Positions 38,001-50,715 of a stretch of 64,000 bases of DNA are shown piece after piece. Below the pieces are notes generated by a model. The model made no database searches. It had not been told where the DNA came from and saw nothing but the letters and a program-made list of their open reading frames with translations. The stretch spans positions 3,014,580 to 3,078,579 of the forward strand of contig NC_087063.1 of NCBI RefSeq assembly GCF_963678635.1, read 5' to 3'. The translations under genes and the position numbers were made by a program. This DNA comes from Symsagittifera roscoffensis. Lineage: Eukaryota; Xenacoelomorpha; Acoela; Convolutidae. The first letter of the stretch is position 1. Each line of letters opens with the position of its first letter.

Positions 38001-41000
38001 TCTGTGTCATATAATCACCAGGGAAATAAAATATGCTTCGTGTTAATCCATCGCTGCTTGATGTTGCGGTATTCGTGACGTATCCACATAGGAGTGAAAA
38101 TGTTTCTCATAATATTCCTCCTTGGGCAATATGGCCTGTATTCAGTGTCATATAATCACCAGGGAAATAAAATCTGCTGCGTGTTAATCCATCGCTACTT
38201 GATGTTGCGAATTTTATAACGTATCCACAAATGAGTGAAAATGTTTCTCATAATATTCCCTCGTGGGCAATATGGCCTGTATTCTGTGTCATATAATCAC
38301 CAGGGAAATAAAATATGCTGCGTGTAATTCCATCGCTGCTTGATGTTGCGAATTTCATAACGTATCCACAAATGAGTGAAAATGTTTCTCATAATTTTCC
38401 CTCGTGGGCAATATGGCCTGTATTCTGTGTCATATAATCACCAGGGAAATAAAATATGCTGCGTGTTAATCCATCGCTGCTTGATGTTGCGGTATTCGTG
38501 ACATATCCACATATGAGTGAAAATGTTTCTCATAATTTTCTCTCATGGGCAATATGGCCTGTATTCAGTGTCATATAATCACCAGGGAAATAAAATATGC
38601 TGCGTGTTAATCCATCGCTGCTTGATGTTGCGGTTTTGATGACGTATCCACATATGAGTGAAATTGTTTCTCATAATATTCCCTCGTGGGCAATATGGCC
38701 TGTATTCTGTGTCATATAATCACCAGGGAAATAAAGTATACTGCGTATTAATCCATCGCTGCTTGATGTTGCGGTTTTCGTGACGTATCCACATATGAGT
38801 GAAAATGTTTCTCATAAAATTCCCTCGTGGGCAATATGGTCTGTATTCAGTGTCATATAATCACCAGGGAAATAAACTATGCTGCGTGTTAATCCATCGC
38901 TGCTTGATGTTGCGGTATTCGTTATGTATCCACATATGAGTGAAAATGTTTCTCATAATTATCCCTCGTGGGCAATATGGCCTGTATTCAGTGTCATATA
39001 ATCACCAGGGAAATAAAATCTGCTGCGTGTTAATCCATCGCTAGTTGATGTTGCGATTTTCATGACGTATCCACAAATGAGTGGAAATGTTTCTCATAAT
39101 ATTCCCTCGTGGGCAATATGGCCTGTATTCTGTGTCATATAATCACCAGGGAAATAAAATATGCTGCGTGTTAATCCATCGCTGCTTGATGTTGCGGTAT
39201 TCGTGACGCATCCACATATGAGTGAAAATGTTTCTCATAATATTCCCTCGTGGGCAATATGGCCTGTATTCAGTGTCATATAATCACCAGGGAAATAAAA
39301 TATGCTGCGTGTTAATCCATCGCTGCTTGATGTTGCGGTTTTCATGAGGTATCCACATATGAGTGAAAATGTTTCTCATAACATTCCCTCGTGGGCAATA
39401 TGGCCTGTATTCTTGTGTCATATAATCACCAGGGAAATGAAATATGCTGCGCGTTAATCCATCGCTACGTGATGTTGCGATTTTCATGACGTATCCACAT
39501 ATGAGTGAAAATGGTTCTTATATTTTTCCCTTGTGGGCAATATGGTCTGTAATGTGTCATATAATCACCAGGGAAAAAAATATGCTGCGTGTAAATCCAT
39601 CGCTATTTGATGTTGCGCGTTTTTTTTGTTACGTATCCACATATGAGTGAAAATGTTTCTCATAATATTCCCTCGTGGGCAATATGGCCTGTATTGTGTC
39701 ATATAATCACCAGGGAAATAAAATATGCTGCGTGTAATTCCATCGCTGCTTGATGTTGCGAATTTCATAACGTATCCACAATTGAGTGAAAATGTTTCTC
39801 ATAATTTTCCCTCGTGGGCAATATGGCCTGTATTCTGTGTCATATAATCACCAGGGAAATAAAATATGCTGCGTGTTAATCCATCGCTGCTTGATGTTGC
39901 GGTATTCGTGACGTATCCACATATGAGTGAAAATGTTTCTCATAATTTTCTCTCATGGGCAATATGGCCTGTATTCAGTGTCATATAATCACCAGGGAAA
40001 TAAAATATGCTGCGTGTTAATCCATCGCTGCTTGATGTTGCGGTTTTCATGATGTATCCACATATGAGTGAAATTGTTTCTCATAATATTCCCTCGTGGG
40101 CAATATGGCCTGTATTCTGTGTCATTTAATCACCAGGGAAATAAAATATACTGCGTGTTAATCCATCGCTGCTGGATGTTGCGGTATTCGTTATGTATCC
40201 ACATATGAGTGAAAATGTTTCTCATAATTATCCCTCGTGGGCAATTTGGCCTGTTTTCAGTGTCATATAATCACCTGGGAAATAAAATCTGCTGCGTGTT
40301 AATCCATCGCTACTTGATGTTGCGATTTTCATGACGTATCCACAAATGAGTGGAAATGTTGCTCATAATATTCCCTCGTGGGCAATATGGCATGTATTCT
40401 GTGTCATATAATCACCAGGGAAATAAAATATGCTGCGTGTTAATCCATCGCTGCTTGATGTTGCGGTATTCGTGACGCATCCACATATGAGTGAAAATGT
40501 TTCTCATAATATTCACTCGTGGGCAATATGGCCTGTATGCAATGTCATATAATCACCAGGGAAATAAAATATGCTGCGTGTTAATCCATCGCTGCTTGAT
40601 GTTGCGGTTTTCATGACGTATCCACATATAAGTGAAATTGTTTCTCATAATATTCCCTCGTGGGCAATATGGCCTGTATTCTGTGTCATATAATCACCAG
40701 GGAAATAAAATATACTGCGTGTTAATCCATCGCTGCTTGATGTTGCGGTATTCGTGACGTATCCACATATGAGTGAAAATGTTTCTCATAATATTCCCTC
40801 GTGGGCAATATGGCCTGTATTCAGTGTCATAAAATCACCAGGGAAATAAAATGTGCTGCGTGTTAATCTATCGCTGCTTGATGTTGCGGCTTTCATGACG
40901 TATCCACATTTGAGTGAAAATGTTTCTCATAAAATTCCCTCGTGGGCAATTTGGCCTGTGTTCTGTGTCATATAATCACCAGGGAAATAAAATCTGCTGC

Positions 41001-44000
41001 GTGTTAATCCATCACTACTTGATGTTGCGGTTTTCCTGACGTATCCACATATGAGTGAAAATGTTTCCTATAATATTCCCTCGTGGGCAATATGACCTGT
41101 GTTCTGTATCATATAATCACCAGGGAAATAAAATCTGCTGCGTGTTAATCCATCGCTACTTGATGTTGCAATTTTCATGACGTATCCACAAATTAGTGAA
41201 AATGTTTCTCATAATATTCCCTCGTGGGTAATATGGCCTGTATTCAGTGTCATATAATCACCAGGGAAATAAAATATGCTGCGTGTTAATCCATCGCTAC
41301 TTGATGTTGCGGTTTTCATGACATATCCACATATGAGTGAAAATGTTTCTCATAATTTTCCTTCGTGGGCAATATGGCCTGTGTTCTGTGTCATATAATC
41401 ACCAGGGAAATAAAGTCGGCTGCGTGTTAATCCATCGCTACTTGATGTTGCGGTTTTCATGACGTATCCACATATGAGTGAAAATGTTTCTCATAATTTT
41501 CCCTCGTGGGCAATATGGCCTGTGTTCTGTGTCATATAATCACCAGGGAAATATAATCTGGTGCGTGTTAATCCATCGCTACTTGATGTTGCGATTTTCA
41601 TGACGTATCCACAAATGAGTGAAAATGTTTCTCATATTATTCCCTCGTGGGCAATATGGCCTGTATTTTGTGTCATATAATCACCAGGGAATGAAATGAG
41701 CTGCGTGTTAATCCATCGCTACTTGATGTTGCGATTTTCATGACGTGTCCACATATGAGTGAAAATGTTTCTCATAATATTCCCTCGTGGGCAATATGGC
41801 CTGTATTCTGTGTCATATAATCACCAGGCAAATAAAATAAACTGCGTGTTAATCCATCGCTGCTTGATGTCGCGGCATTCGTGACGTATCCACATATGAG
41901 TGAAAATGTTTCTCATAATATTCCCTCGTGGGCAATATGGCCTGTATTCTGTGTCATATAATCACCAGGGAAATAAAATATACTGCGTGTTAATCCATCG
42001 CTGCTTGATGTTGCGGTATTCGTGACGTATCCACATATGAGTTAAAATGTTTCTCATAATATTCCCTCGTGGGTAATATGGCCTGTATTGTGTCATATAA
42101 TCACCAGGGAAACAAAATATGCTGCATGTTAATCCATTGCTACTTGATGTTGCGTTTTTCATGACGTATCCACATATGAGTGAAAATGTTTTTCATAATA
42201 TTCTTTCGTGGGCAACATGGCCGGTATTCTGTGTCATTTAATCACCAGGGAAATAAAATCTGCTGCGTGTTAATCCATCGCTACTGGATGTTGCGATTTT
42301 CATGACGTATCCACAAATGAGTGAAAATGTTTCTCATAATATTCCCTCGTGGGCAATATGGCCTGTATTCATTGTCATATAATCACCAGGGAAATAAAAT
42401 ATGCTGCGTGTTAATCCATCGCTACTTGATGTTGCGATTTTCATGACGTGTCCACATATGAGTGAAAATGTTTCTTATAATATTCCCTCGTGGGCAATAT
42501 GGCCTGTATTCAGTGTCATATAATCACCAGGGAAATAAAATATGCTGCGTGTTAATCCATCGCTACTTGATGTTGCGGTTTTCATGACGTGTCCACATAT
42601 GAGTGAAAATGTTTCTTATAATATTCCCTCGTGGGCAATATGGCCTGTGTTCTGTGTCATATAATCACCAGGGAAATAAAATCTGCTGCGTGTTAATCCA
42701 TCGCTACTTGATGTTGCGATTTTCATGACGTATCCACAAATGAGTGAAAATGTTTCTTATAATATTCCCTCGTGGGCAATATGGCCTGTGTTCTGTGTCA
42801 TATAATCACCAGGGAAATAAAATCTGCTGCGTGTTAATCCATCGCTACTTGATGTTGCGGTTTTCATGACGTGTCCACATATGAGTGAAAATGTTTCTTA
42901 TAATATTCCCTCGTGGGCAATATGGCCTGTGTTCTGTGTCATATAATCACCAGGGAAATAAAATCTGCTGCGTGTTAATCCATCGCTACTTGATGTTGCG
43001 GTTTTCATGACGTGTCCACATATGAGTGAAAATGTTTCTTATAATATTCCCTCGTGGGCAATATGGCCTGTATTCAGTGTCATATAATCACCAGGGAAAT
43101 AAAATATGCTGCGTGTTAATCCATCGCTACTTGATGTTGCGGTTTTCATGACGTGTCCACATATGAGTGAAAATGTTTCTTATAATTTTCCCTCGTGGGC
43201 AATATGGCCTGTGTTCTGTGTCATATAATCACCAGGGAAATAAAATCTGCTGCGTGTTAATCCATCGCTACTTGATGTTGCGATTTTCATGACGTATCCA
43301 CAAATGAGTGAAAATGTTTCTTATAATATTCCCTCGTGGGCAATATGGCCTGTGTTCTGTGTCATATAATCACCAGGGAAATAAAATCTGCTGCGTGTTA
43401 ATCCATCGCTACTTGATGTTGCGGTTTTCATGACGTGTCCACATATGAATGAAAATGTTTCTTATAATATTCCCTCGTGGGCAATATGGCCTGTGTTCTG
43501 TGTCATATAATCACCAGGAAAATAAAATCTGCTGCGTGTTAATCCATCGCTACTTGATGTTGCGATTTTCATGACGTATCCACAAATGAGTGAAAATGTT
43601 TCTTATAATATTCCCTCGTGGGCAATATGGCCTGTGTTCTGTGTCATATAATCACCAGGGAAATAAAATCTGCTGCGTGTTAATCCATCGCTACTTGATG
43701 TTGCGGTTTTCATGACGTGTCCACATATGAGTGAAAATGTTTCTTATAATATTCCCTCGTGGGCAATATCGCCTGTGTTCTGTGTCATATAATCACCAGG
43801 GAAATAAAATCTGCTGCGTGTTAATCCATCGCTACTTGATGTTGCGGTTTTCATGACGTGTCCACATATGAGTGAAAATGTTTCTTATAATATTCCCTCG
43901 TGGGCAATATGGCCTGTATTCAGTGTCATATAATCACCAGGGAAATAAAATATGCTGCGTGTTAATCCATCGCCACTTGATGTTGCGATTTTCATGACGT

Positions 44001-45279
44001 GTCCACATATGAGTGAAAATGTTTCTCATAATATTCCCTCGTGGGCAATATGACCTGTATTCTGTGTCATATAATCACCAGGGAAATGAAATATGCTGCG
44101 TGTTAATCCATCGCTACTTGATGTTGCGGTTTTCATGACGTGTCCACATATGAGTGAAAATGTTTCTTATAATATTCCCTCGTGGGCAATATGGCCTGTA
44201 TTCAGTGTCATATAATCACCAGGGAAATAAAATATGCTGCGTGTTAATCCATCGCTACTTGATGTTGCGATTTTCATGACGTATCCACAAATGAGTGAAA
44301 ATGTTTCTCATAATATTCCCTCGTGGGCAATATGGCCTGTATTCAGTGTCATATAATCACCAGGGAAATAAAATATGCTGCGTGTTAATCCATCGCTACT
44401 TGATGTTGCGGTTTTCATGACGTGTCCACATATGAGTGAAAATGTTTCTTATAATATTCCCTCGTGGGCAATATGGCCTGTGTTCTGTGTCATATAATCA
44501 CCAGGGAAATGAAATATGCTGCGTGTTAATCCATCGCTACTTGATGTTGCGGTTTTCATGACGTGTCCACATATGAGTGAAAATGTTTCTTATTATATTC
44601 CTTCGTGGGCAATATGGCCTGTATTCAGTGTCATATAATCACCAGGGAAATAAATTATGCTGCGTGTTAATCCATCGCTACTTGATGTTGCGATTTTCAT
44701 GACGTATCCACAAATGAGTGAAAATGTTTCTTATAATATTCCCTCGTGGGCAATATGGCCTGTATTCAGTGTCATATAATCACTAGGGAAATAAAATATG
44801 CTGCGTGTTAATCCATCGCTACTTGATGTTGCGGTTTTCATGACGTGTCCACATATGAGTGAAAATGTTTCTTATAATTTTCTCTCGTGGGCAATATGGC
44901 CTGTGTTCTGTGTCATATAATCACCAGGGAAATAAAATATGCTGCGTGTTAATCCATCGCTTCTTGATGTTGCGGTTTTCATGACGTGTCCACATATGAG
45001 TGAAAATGTTTCTTATAATATTCCCTCGTGGGCAATATGGCCTGTATTCAGTGTCATATAATCACCAGGGAAATAAAATATGCTGCGTGTTAATCCATCG
45101 CTACTTGATGTTGCGGTTTTCATGACGTGTCCACATATGAGTGAAAATGTTTCTTATAATATTCCCTCGTGGGCAATATGGCCTGTGTTCTGTGTCATAT
45201 AATCACCAGGGAAATGAAATATGCTGCGTGTTAATCCATCGCTACTTGATGTTGCGGTTTTCATGACGTGTCCACATAT

Positions 45280-47035
45280 GAGTGAAAATGTTTCTTATAA
45301 TATTCCCTCGTGGGCAATATGGCCTGTATTCAGTGTCATATAATCACCAGGGAAATAAAATATGCTGCGTGTTAATCCATCGCTACTTGATGTTGCGGTT
45401 TTCGACGTTTCCACATATGAGTGAAAATGTTTCTTATAATATTCCCTCGTGGGCAATATGGCCTGTGTTCTGTGTCATATAATCACCAGGGAAATAAAAT
45501 ATGCTGCGTGTTAATCCATCGCTACTTGATGTTGCGGTTTTCATGACGTGTCCACATATGAGTGAAAATGTTTCTTATAATATTCCCTCGTGGGCAATAT
45601 GGCCTGTATTCAGTGTCATATAATCACCAGGGAAATAAAATATGCTGCGTGTTAATCCATCGCTACTTGATGTTGCGGTTTTCATGACGTGTCCACATAT
45701 GAGTGAAAATGTTTCTTATAATATTCCCTCGTGGGCAATATGGCCTGTATTCAGTGTCATATAATCACCAGGGAAATAAAATATGCTGCGTGTTAATCCA
45801 TCGCTACTTGATGTTGCGGTTTTCATGACGTGTCCACATATGAGTGAAAATGTTTTTTTATAATATTCCCTCGTAGGCAATATGGCCTGTGTTCTGTGTC
45901 ATATAATCACCAGGGAAATAAAATATGCTGCGTGTTAATCCATCGCTACTTGATGTTGCGGTTTTCATGACGTGTCCACATATGAGTCAAAATGTTTCTT
46001 ATAATATTCCCTCGTGGGCAATATGGCCTGTGTTCTGTGTCATATAATCACCAGGGAAATAAAATATGCTGCGTGTTAATCCATCGCTTCTTGATGTTGC
46101 GGTTTTCATGACGTGTCCACATATGAGTGAAAATGTTTCTTATAATATTCCCTCGTGGGCAATATGGCCTGTATTCAGTGTCATATAATCACCAGGGAAA
46201 TAAAATATGCTGCGTGTTAATCCATCGCTACTTGATGTTGCGGTTTTCATGACGTGTCCACATATGAGTGAAAATGTTTCTTATAATATTCCCTCGTGGG
46301 CAATATGGCCTGTGTTCTGTGTCATATAATCACCAGGGAAATGAAATATGCTGCGTGTTAATCCATCGCTACTTGATGTTGCGGTTTTCATGACGTGTCC
46401 ACATATGAGTGAAAATGTTTCTTATAATATTCCCTCGTGGGCAATATGGCCTGTATTCAGTGTCATATAATCACCAGGGAAATAAAATATGCTGCGTGTT
46501 AATCCATCGCTACTTGATGTTGCGGTTTTCGACGTTTCCACATATGAGTGAAAATGTTTCTTATAATATTCCCTCGTGGGCAATATGGCCTGTGTTCTGT
46601 GTCATATAATCACCAGGGAAATAAAATATGCTGCGTGTTAATCCATCGCTACTTGATGTTGCGGTTTTCATGACGTGTCCACATATGAGTGAAAATGTTT
46701 CTTATAATATTCCCTCGTGGGCAATATGGCCTGTATTCAGTGTCATATAATCACCAGGGAAATAAAATATGCTGCGTGTTAATCCATCGCTACTTGATGT
46801 TGCGGTTTTCATGACGTGTCCACATATGAGTGAAAATGTTTCTTATATTATTCCCTCGTGGGCAATATGGCCTGTATTCAGTGTCATATAATCACCAGGG
46901 AAATAAAATATGCTGCGTGTTAATCCATCGCTACTTGATGTTGCGGTTTTCATGACGTGTCCACATATGAGTGAAAATGTTTTTTTATAATATTCCCTCG
47001 TGGGCAATATGGCCTGTGTTCTGTGTCATATAATC
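45280..47035. repeat. Eight-monomer (1127-bp) higher-order repeat
   Basis: Private variants recur exactly 1127 bp apart: GGTTTTCGACGTTTCC at about 45396 and 46523, and a TTTTTTTATAAT insertion at about 45853 and 46980. Confidence 0.85.
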
Positions 47036-47094
47036 ACCAGGGAAATAAAATATGCTGCGTGTTAATCCATCGCTACTTGATGTTGCGGTTTTCA

Positions 47095-50000
47095 TGACGT
47101 GTCCACATATGAGTCAAAATGTTTCTTATAATATTCCCTCGTGGGCAATATGGCCTGTGTTCTGTGTCATTTAATCACCACGGAAATGAAATATGCTGCG
47201 TGTTAATCCATCGCTACTTGATGTTGCGGTTTTCAGGACGTGTCCACATATGAGTGAAAATGTTTCTTATAATATTCCCTCGTGGGCAATATGGCCTGTA
47301 TTCAGTGTCATATAATCACCAGGGAAATAAAATATGCTGCGTGTTAATCCATCGCTACTTGATGTTGCGATTTTCATGACGTATCCACAAATGAGTGAAA
47401 ATGTTTCTTATAATATTCCCTCGTGGGCAATATGGCCTGTATTCAGTGTCATATAATCACCAGGGAAATAAAATATGCTGCGTGTTAATCCATCGCTACT
47501 TGATGTTGCGGTTTTCATGACGTGTCCACATATGAGTCAAAATGTTTCTTATAATATTCCCTCGTGGGCAATATGGCCTGTGTTCTGTGTCATTTAATCA
47601 CCACGGAAATGAAATATGCTGCGTGTTAATCCATCGCTACTTGATGTTGCGGTTTTCAGGACGTGTCCACATATGAGTGAAAATGTTTCTTATAATATTC
47701 CCTCGTGGGCAATATGGCCTGTATTCAGTGTCATATAATCACCAGGGAAATAAAATATGCTGCGTGTTAATCCATCGCTACTTGATGTTGCGATTTTCAT
47801 GACGTATCCACAAATGAGTGAAAATGTTTCTTATAATATTCCCTCGTGGGCAATATGGCCTGTATTCAGTGTCATATAATCACCAGGGAAATAAAATATG
47901 CTGCGTGTTAATCCATCGCTACTTGATGTTGCGGTTTTCATGATGTGTCCACATATGAGTGAAAATGTTTCTGATAATATTCCCTCGTGGGCAATATGGC
48001 CTGTGTTCTGTGTCATATAATCACCAGGGAAATGAAATATGCTGCGTGTTAATCCATCGCTACTTGATGTTGCGGTTTTCATGACGTGTCCACATATGAG
48101 TGAAAATGTTTCTTATAATATTCCCTCGTGGGCAATATGGCCTGTGTTCTGTCATATAATCACCAGGGAAATGAAATATGCTGCGTGTTAATCCATCGCT
48201 ACTTGATGTTGCGGTTTTCATGACGTGTCCACATATGGGTGAAAATGTTTCTTATAATATTCCCTCGTGGGCAATATGGCCTGTGTTCTGTGTCATATAA
48301 TCACCAGGGAAATAAAATATGCTGCGTGTTAATCCATCGCTACTTGATGTTGCGGTTTTCATGACGTGTCCACATATGAGTGAAAATGTTTCTTATAATA
48401 TTCCCTCGTGGGCAATATGGCCTGTGTTCTGTGTCATATAATCACCAGGGAAATAAAATATGCTGCGTGTTAATCCATCGCTACTTGATGTTGCGGTTTT
48501 CATGACGTGTCCACATATGAGTGAAAATGTTTCTTATAATATTCCCTCGTGGGCAATATGGCCTGTGTTCTGTGTCATATAATCACCAGGGAAATAAAAT
48601 ATGCTGCGTGTTAATCCATCGCTACTTGATGTTGCGATTTTCATGACGTATCCACAAATGAGTGAAAATGTTTCTTATAATATTCCCTCGTGGGCAATAT
48701 GGCCTGTATTCAGTGTCATATAATCACCAGGGAAATAAAATATGCTGCGTGTTAATCCATCGCTACTTGATGTTGCGGTTTTCATGACGTGTCCACATAT
48801 GAGTGAAAATGTTTCTTATAATATTCCCTCGTGGGCAATATGGCCTGTGTTCTGTCATATAATCACCAGGGAAATGAAATATGCTGCGTGTTAATCCATC
48901 GCTACTTGATGTTGCGGTTTTCATGACGTGTCCACATATGAGTGAAAATGTTTCTTATAATATTCCCTCGTGGGCAATATGGCCTGTGTTCTGTGTCATA
49001 TAATCACCAGGGAAATAAAATATGCTGCGTGTTAATCCATCGCTACTTGATGTTGCGGTTTTCATGACGTGTCCACATATGAGTGAAAATGTTTCTTATA
49101 ATATTACCTCGTGGGCAATATGGCCTGTGTTCTGTGTCATATAATCACCAGGGAATTAAAATATGCTGCGTGTTAATCCATCGCTACTTGATGTTGCGGT
49201 TTTCATGACGTGTCCACATATGAGTGAAAATGTTTCTTATAATATTCCCTCGTGGGCAATATGGCCTGTGTTCTGTGTCATATAATCACCAGGGAAATAA
49301 AATATGCTGCGTGTTAATCCATCGCTACTTGATGTTGCGATTTTCATGACGTATCCACAAATGAGTGAAAATGTTTCTTATAATATTCCCTCGTGGGCAA
49401 TATGGCCTGTATTCAGTGTCATATAATCACCAGGGAAATAAAATATGCTGCGTGTTAATCCATCGCTACTTGATGTTGCGGTTTTCATGATGTGTCCACA
49501 TATGAGTGAAAATGTTTCTTATAATATTCCCTCGTGGGCAATATGGCCTGTGTTCTGTGTCATATAATCACCAGGGAAATAAAATATGCTGCGTGTTAAT
49601 CCATCGCTACTTGATGTTGCGGTTTTCATGACGTGTCCACATATGAGTGAAAATGTTTCTTATAATATTCCCTCGTGGGCAATATGGCCTGTGTTCTGTG
49701 TCATATAATCACCAGGGAAATAAAATATGCTGCGTGTTAATCCATCGCTACTTGATGTTGCGATTTTCATGACGTATCCACAAATGAGTGAAAATGTTTC
49801 TTATAATATTCCCTCGTGGGCAATATGGCCTGTATTCAATGTCATATAATCACCAGGGAAATAAAATATGCTGCGTGTTAATCCATCGCTACTTGATGTT
49901 GCGGTTTTCATGATAGGTCCACATATGAGTGAAAATGTTTCTGATAATATTCCCTCGTGGGCAATATGGCCTGTGTTCTGTGTCATATAATCACCAGGGA

Positions 50001-50640
50001 AATGAAATATGCTGCGTGTTAATCCATCGCTACTTGATGTTGCGGTTTTCATGACGTGTCCACATATGAGTGAAAATGTTTCTTATAATATTCCCTCGTG
50101 GGCAATATGGCCTGTGTTCTGTCATATAATCACCAGGGAAATGAAATATGCTGCGTGTTAATCCATCGCTACTTGATGTTGCGGTTTTCATGACGTGTCC
50201 ACATATGAGTGAAAATGTTTCTTATAATATTCCCTCGTGGGCAATATGGCCTGTGTTCTGTGTCATATAATCACCAGGGAAATAAAATATGCTGCGTGTT
50301 AATCCATCGCTACTTGATGTTGCGGTTTTCATGACGTGTCCACATATGAGTGAAAATGTTTCTTATAATATTCCCTCGTGGGCAATATGGCCTGTGTTCT
50401 GTGTCATATAATCACCAGGGAAATAAAATATGCTGCGTGTTAATCCATCGCTACTTGATGTTGCGGTTTTCATGACGTGTCCACATATGAGTGAAAATGT
50501 TTCTTATAATATTCCCTCGTGGGCAATATGGCCTGTGTTCTGTGTCATATAATCACCAGGGAAATGAAATATGCTGCGTGTTAATCCATCGCTACTTGAT
50601 GTTGCGGTTTTCATGACGTATCCACATATGAGTGAAAATG
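47095..50640. repeat. Recent duplications at right end of the array (423 and 1970 bp)
   Basis: The TTTTCAGGACGTG variant recurs 423 bp apart (47234/47657), as does CACCACGGAAATG, marking a three-monomer copy. A CTGATAATATT variant at 47971 recurs at 49941, 1970 bp (14 monomers) later. Otherwise the monomers here are nearly identical. Confidence 0.8.
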
Positions 50641-50715
50641 TATCATGATGGTCCTGTGTGGACGATATGGCCAGTCGAACGCACTCGAATTAGTTGAACA
50701 CACTCTTCGTTTTAG

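Larger units (their letters stand above)
11631..50672. repeat. About 141-bp satellite, about 39-kb tandem array
   Basis: This is an uninterrupted head-to-tail array filling about 61% of the window. Successive CCCTCGTGGGCAATATGG landmarks are 139-141 bp apart: 11662, 11801, 11942, 12081 and 12220 on the left, 50373 and 50514 on the right. That gives an estimated 275-280 units. Each monomer contains, in order, GCTGCGTGTTAATCCATCGC, ACTTGATGTTGCG, TTTCATGACGT, CCACATATGAGTGAAAATG, CCCTCGTGGGCAATATGGCC, TGTCATATAATCACCAGGG and an AAATAAAAT tail. I saw no unrelated insertion inside. The ORFs within it are by-products of the period being near a multiple of three (47 codons) and usually stop at the TATAATC or its reverse-strand counterpart; I do not treat them as genes. 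The left half is diverse, while the right end (from about 42,400) is close to homogeneous. Confidence 0.97.
6705..50715 (+). other. NSRP1: Giant NSRP1 intron 1 (about 44 kb)
   Basis: The intron runs from a GTGAGT donor at 6705 to a TTTTAG acceptor ending at 50715. It contains the complete same-strand CDK10 gene and about 39 kb of tandem satellite. The inference rests on phase-matched exons at both ends and on the conserved order of NSRP1 protein blocks. No NSRP1-like exon was found inside. Confidence 0.75.

Noticed and set aside
11979-50052. Dozens of 60-142-codon ORFs on both strands inside the satellite
   Set aside because: They are the same 47-codon unit read across monomers whose period is near a multiple of three. 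They exist only where a variant removes the usual TAA, occur on both strands and have no independent start context.
11631-50672. CRISPR array
   Set aside because: There is no short repeat with unique spacers: the whole 141-bp unit repeats, and the genome is eukaryotic.
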